Shown here: piece after piece, positions 62,800 through 64,000 of the stretch
Position numbering within the stretch: the first letter of the stretch is position 1
How the letters are laid out: each line of letters begins with the position of its first letter
Origin: Paractinoplanes atraurantiacus
Lineage (GTDB): Bacteria; Actinomycetota; Actinomycetes; Mycobacteriales; Micromonosporaceae
NCBI RefSeq assembly: GCF_900215205.1
Contig: NZ_OBDY01000004.1
Coordinates: forward strand, 230,348 to 294,347
Direction: 5' to 3'
DNA: 64,000 bases
Made by a program: the position numbers and the translations under genes
Notes under the pieces: generated by a model
Database searches by the model: none
Seen by the model: only the letters and a program-made list of their open reading frames with translations
Told to the model about the DNA's origin: nothing

Positions 62800-64000
62800 T
62801 CATCGGGCGGCTCCGACGCCCGCGCCCAGCCAGGACAGGACGGCGCCGGCCGTGCGCCAGCCGCCGGCCAGGGCGCCCTGGATCGACGGGCTGTCGCGGT
62901 GGTCGCCGGCCACGAAGAGGCCGTCGCCCAGGTCGACCGGCTTGCGGAGATTGGCCTGCGGCACGCGGGCCGACGGGAGGGCGTTGGGGATGCTGATCAC
63001 TTCGAGCAGGTCCCAGTCGTCGGTCGGGGTGCCGTAGAGGCGGGCCAGCTCGACCCTGATCACCGCCTCGGAGGCGCTGGACGGGGCCGAGACGCCGACG
63101 ACCGAGGCCGCAATCAGGGATTTGCCGGTCGGCGCGTATTCGGGGGCCGCGTTGCTGACCACCACCGTGTTGGCGATGATCTCGCGGCGGTCGCCGTCGA
63201 GGACCAGTGTGGGCTCGTCGAGCGGGGCCTTGTCGGCGCCGAAGTAGAACGTGGTCAGGCCGTGCATGTCCGGCACCGGCAGCCGGCCGGGCAGCAGGGC
63301 CGCCGCCGCGGGCGGGTCCGTCGCGACGATTACGGCGCGGCAGTTGATCTGGCCGCCTTCGGTGACGACCATGCCGGGGCCGATGGACAGGGTTCGGGCG
63401 CCGATCAACAGCTGGGGGTACGGCAGTGGGCCCGCGATCGCCGCCGGGAACGCGGCCATGCCCGCGGCCGGCACGCCCATCCGCCCTCGCGCGAACGAGC
63501 GCAGGATCATGGCGAAGACGTGGCTCGACGTGTCCAGCGAGCGGTCGCCGAAGACGCCGGACAGGAACGGCCGCAGGACCTCTTCGATCATGCGGTGGGA
63601 CATGCCCGCCTTGCGGAGGAACTCCTGCGTGGTCGTCTCGCGCGCCTCCAGCAGTTTGGCCGCCGGCACTGTCGCGCATTTGGTGGCCAGCGCGGCGAAC
63701 TTCAGCCGGTCGCTGAGCGTGCCCACCCCGGAGGTCAGCGCCTGCGCCGCGGCCAGCGGGTCACGGGCCGGGTTTTCCAGGCGGTGCAGGTCTCCCCCGC
63801 GCCGCACCAGCACGCCGGGCGTGAAGTAGCGCATGTCGAGGGCGGCCACGTCGACCAGGGCCGGCACCCGCGGATAGGCCGTGTTGAGGATCTGGAAGCC
63901 GCGATCGAGGTGCCATCCGTCGACGGTGTCGGTGGTGACGCGGCCGCCGATGCGGTCGGACGCCTCGACCAGCAGCCACTCCACGCCGGCCCGATCAAGG
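62800..64000 (-). CDS. FAD-dependent amine oxidase-like oxidoreductase (5' end outside window)
   Basis: The visible 399 residues begin within the FAD-binding region (EWLLVEASDRIGGRVTTDTVDGWHLDRGFQILN). They continue with a helical substrate domain (RKAGMSHRMIEEVLRPFLSGVFGDRSL) and end with the flavin-binding GLFVAGDHRDSPSIQGALAGGWRTAGAVL. This is the pattern of the amine oxidase / protoporphyrinogen oxidase / phytoene desaturase-like superfamily. The N-terminal GxGxxG and start codon lie beyond base 64000. The substrate is unknown. Confidence 0.9.
   Translation of the reverse strand, partial: LDRAGVEWLLVEASDRIGGRVTTDTVDGWHLDRGFQILNTAYPRVPALVDVAALDMRYFTPGVLVRRGGDLHRLENPARDPLAAAQALTSGVGTLSDRLKFAALATKCATVPAAKLLEARETTTQEFLRKAGMSHRMIEEVLRPFLSGVFGDRSLDTSSHVFAMILRSFARGRMGVPAAGMAAFPAAIAGPLPYPQLLIGARTLSIGPGMVVTEGGQINCRAVIVATDPPAAAALLPGRLPVPDMHGLTTFYFGADKAPLDEPTLVLDGDRREIIANTVVVSNAAPEYAPTGKSLIAASVVGVSAPSSASEAVIRVELARLYGTPTDDWDLLEVISIPNALPSARVPQANLRKPVDLGDGLFVAGDHRDSPSIQGALAGGWRTAGAVLSWLGAGVGAAR

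Overview
The window is 64 kb of very GC-rich DNA with GC-saturated third codon positions, many GTG starts and dense gene packing, so it comes from a high-GC actinobacterium. The gene order (aceE, a PucR-type FasR-like regulator, then fabD-fabH-acpP-fabF), an actinobacteria-specific DUF3145 gene, a HelD/HelR-type ATPase and the many signalling genes suggest a filamentous, Actinoplanes-like member of the Micromonosporaceae. This placement is inference from gene content, not from a marker search.

Layout. 1-13.6 kb: the truncated gene of a secreted fibronectin-III repeat protein, a YjbQ-family gene, pyruvate dehydrogenase E1 (aceE), a chemoreceptor, an MFS carrier, glutamyl-tRNA synthetase (gltX), a membrane-anchored secreted protein, a sigma factor/membrane partner pair and a TetR regulator. 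13.8-18.9 kb: the FasR-like regulator followed by the type II fatty acid synthase operon. Together with aceE (acetyl-CoA supply) this is the main metabolic core. 18.9-20.0 kb: a gene-free tract with a perfect 25-bp inverted repeat and 34-bp tandem repeats. 20-24.9 kb: GH3 lipoprotein, DUF3145, a small conserved protein with a textbook terminator, carbonic anhydrase, hydrolase. 24.9-25.8 kb: a second repeat-rich gene-free tract. 25.8-36 kb: HelD/HelR-like ATPase, secreted beta-propeller, zinc-type CDF exporter, PfkB kinase coupled to surE, a STAS antagonist, a Ser/Thr kinase and a MerR regulator. 36-46 kb: Tat-exported 5'-nucleotidase, argS, dihydroxyacetone kinase, a PTP-like phosphatase, a methyltransferase and a large LuxR (LAL) regulator.

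The accessory part is 46-62.5 kb. It holds a broken TnpB-like transposase preceded by an SOS-box-like site; a three-gene operon (Tat solute-binding protein, small membrane protein, HFCD flavoprotein); an unrecognised 181-aa protein; a 986-aa membrane-tethered NACHT ATPase with degenerate TPR/Sel1-like repeats; a block of metabolic and regulatory genes; a sensor kinase with an in-frame amber codon next to a deleted luciferase-like oxidoreductase; a YtrA-type GntR gene whose start codon lies inside a palindrome; a GDSL esterase with a basic repeat tail; and a lower-GC pair (antitoxin-like protein plus an unknown protein) at the 3' side of a CAU tRNA gene. The window ends inside an FAD amine-oxidase-like gene.

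The best candidates for something undescribed are the NACHT neighbourhood (47.5-53.2 kb) and the tRNA-linked antitoxin-like/unknown pair (61.3-62.5 kb).
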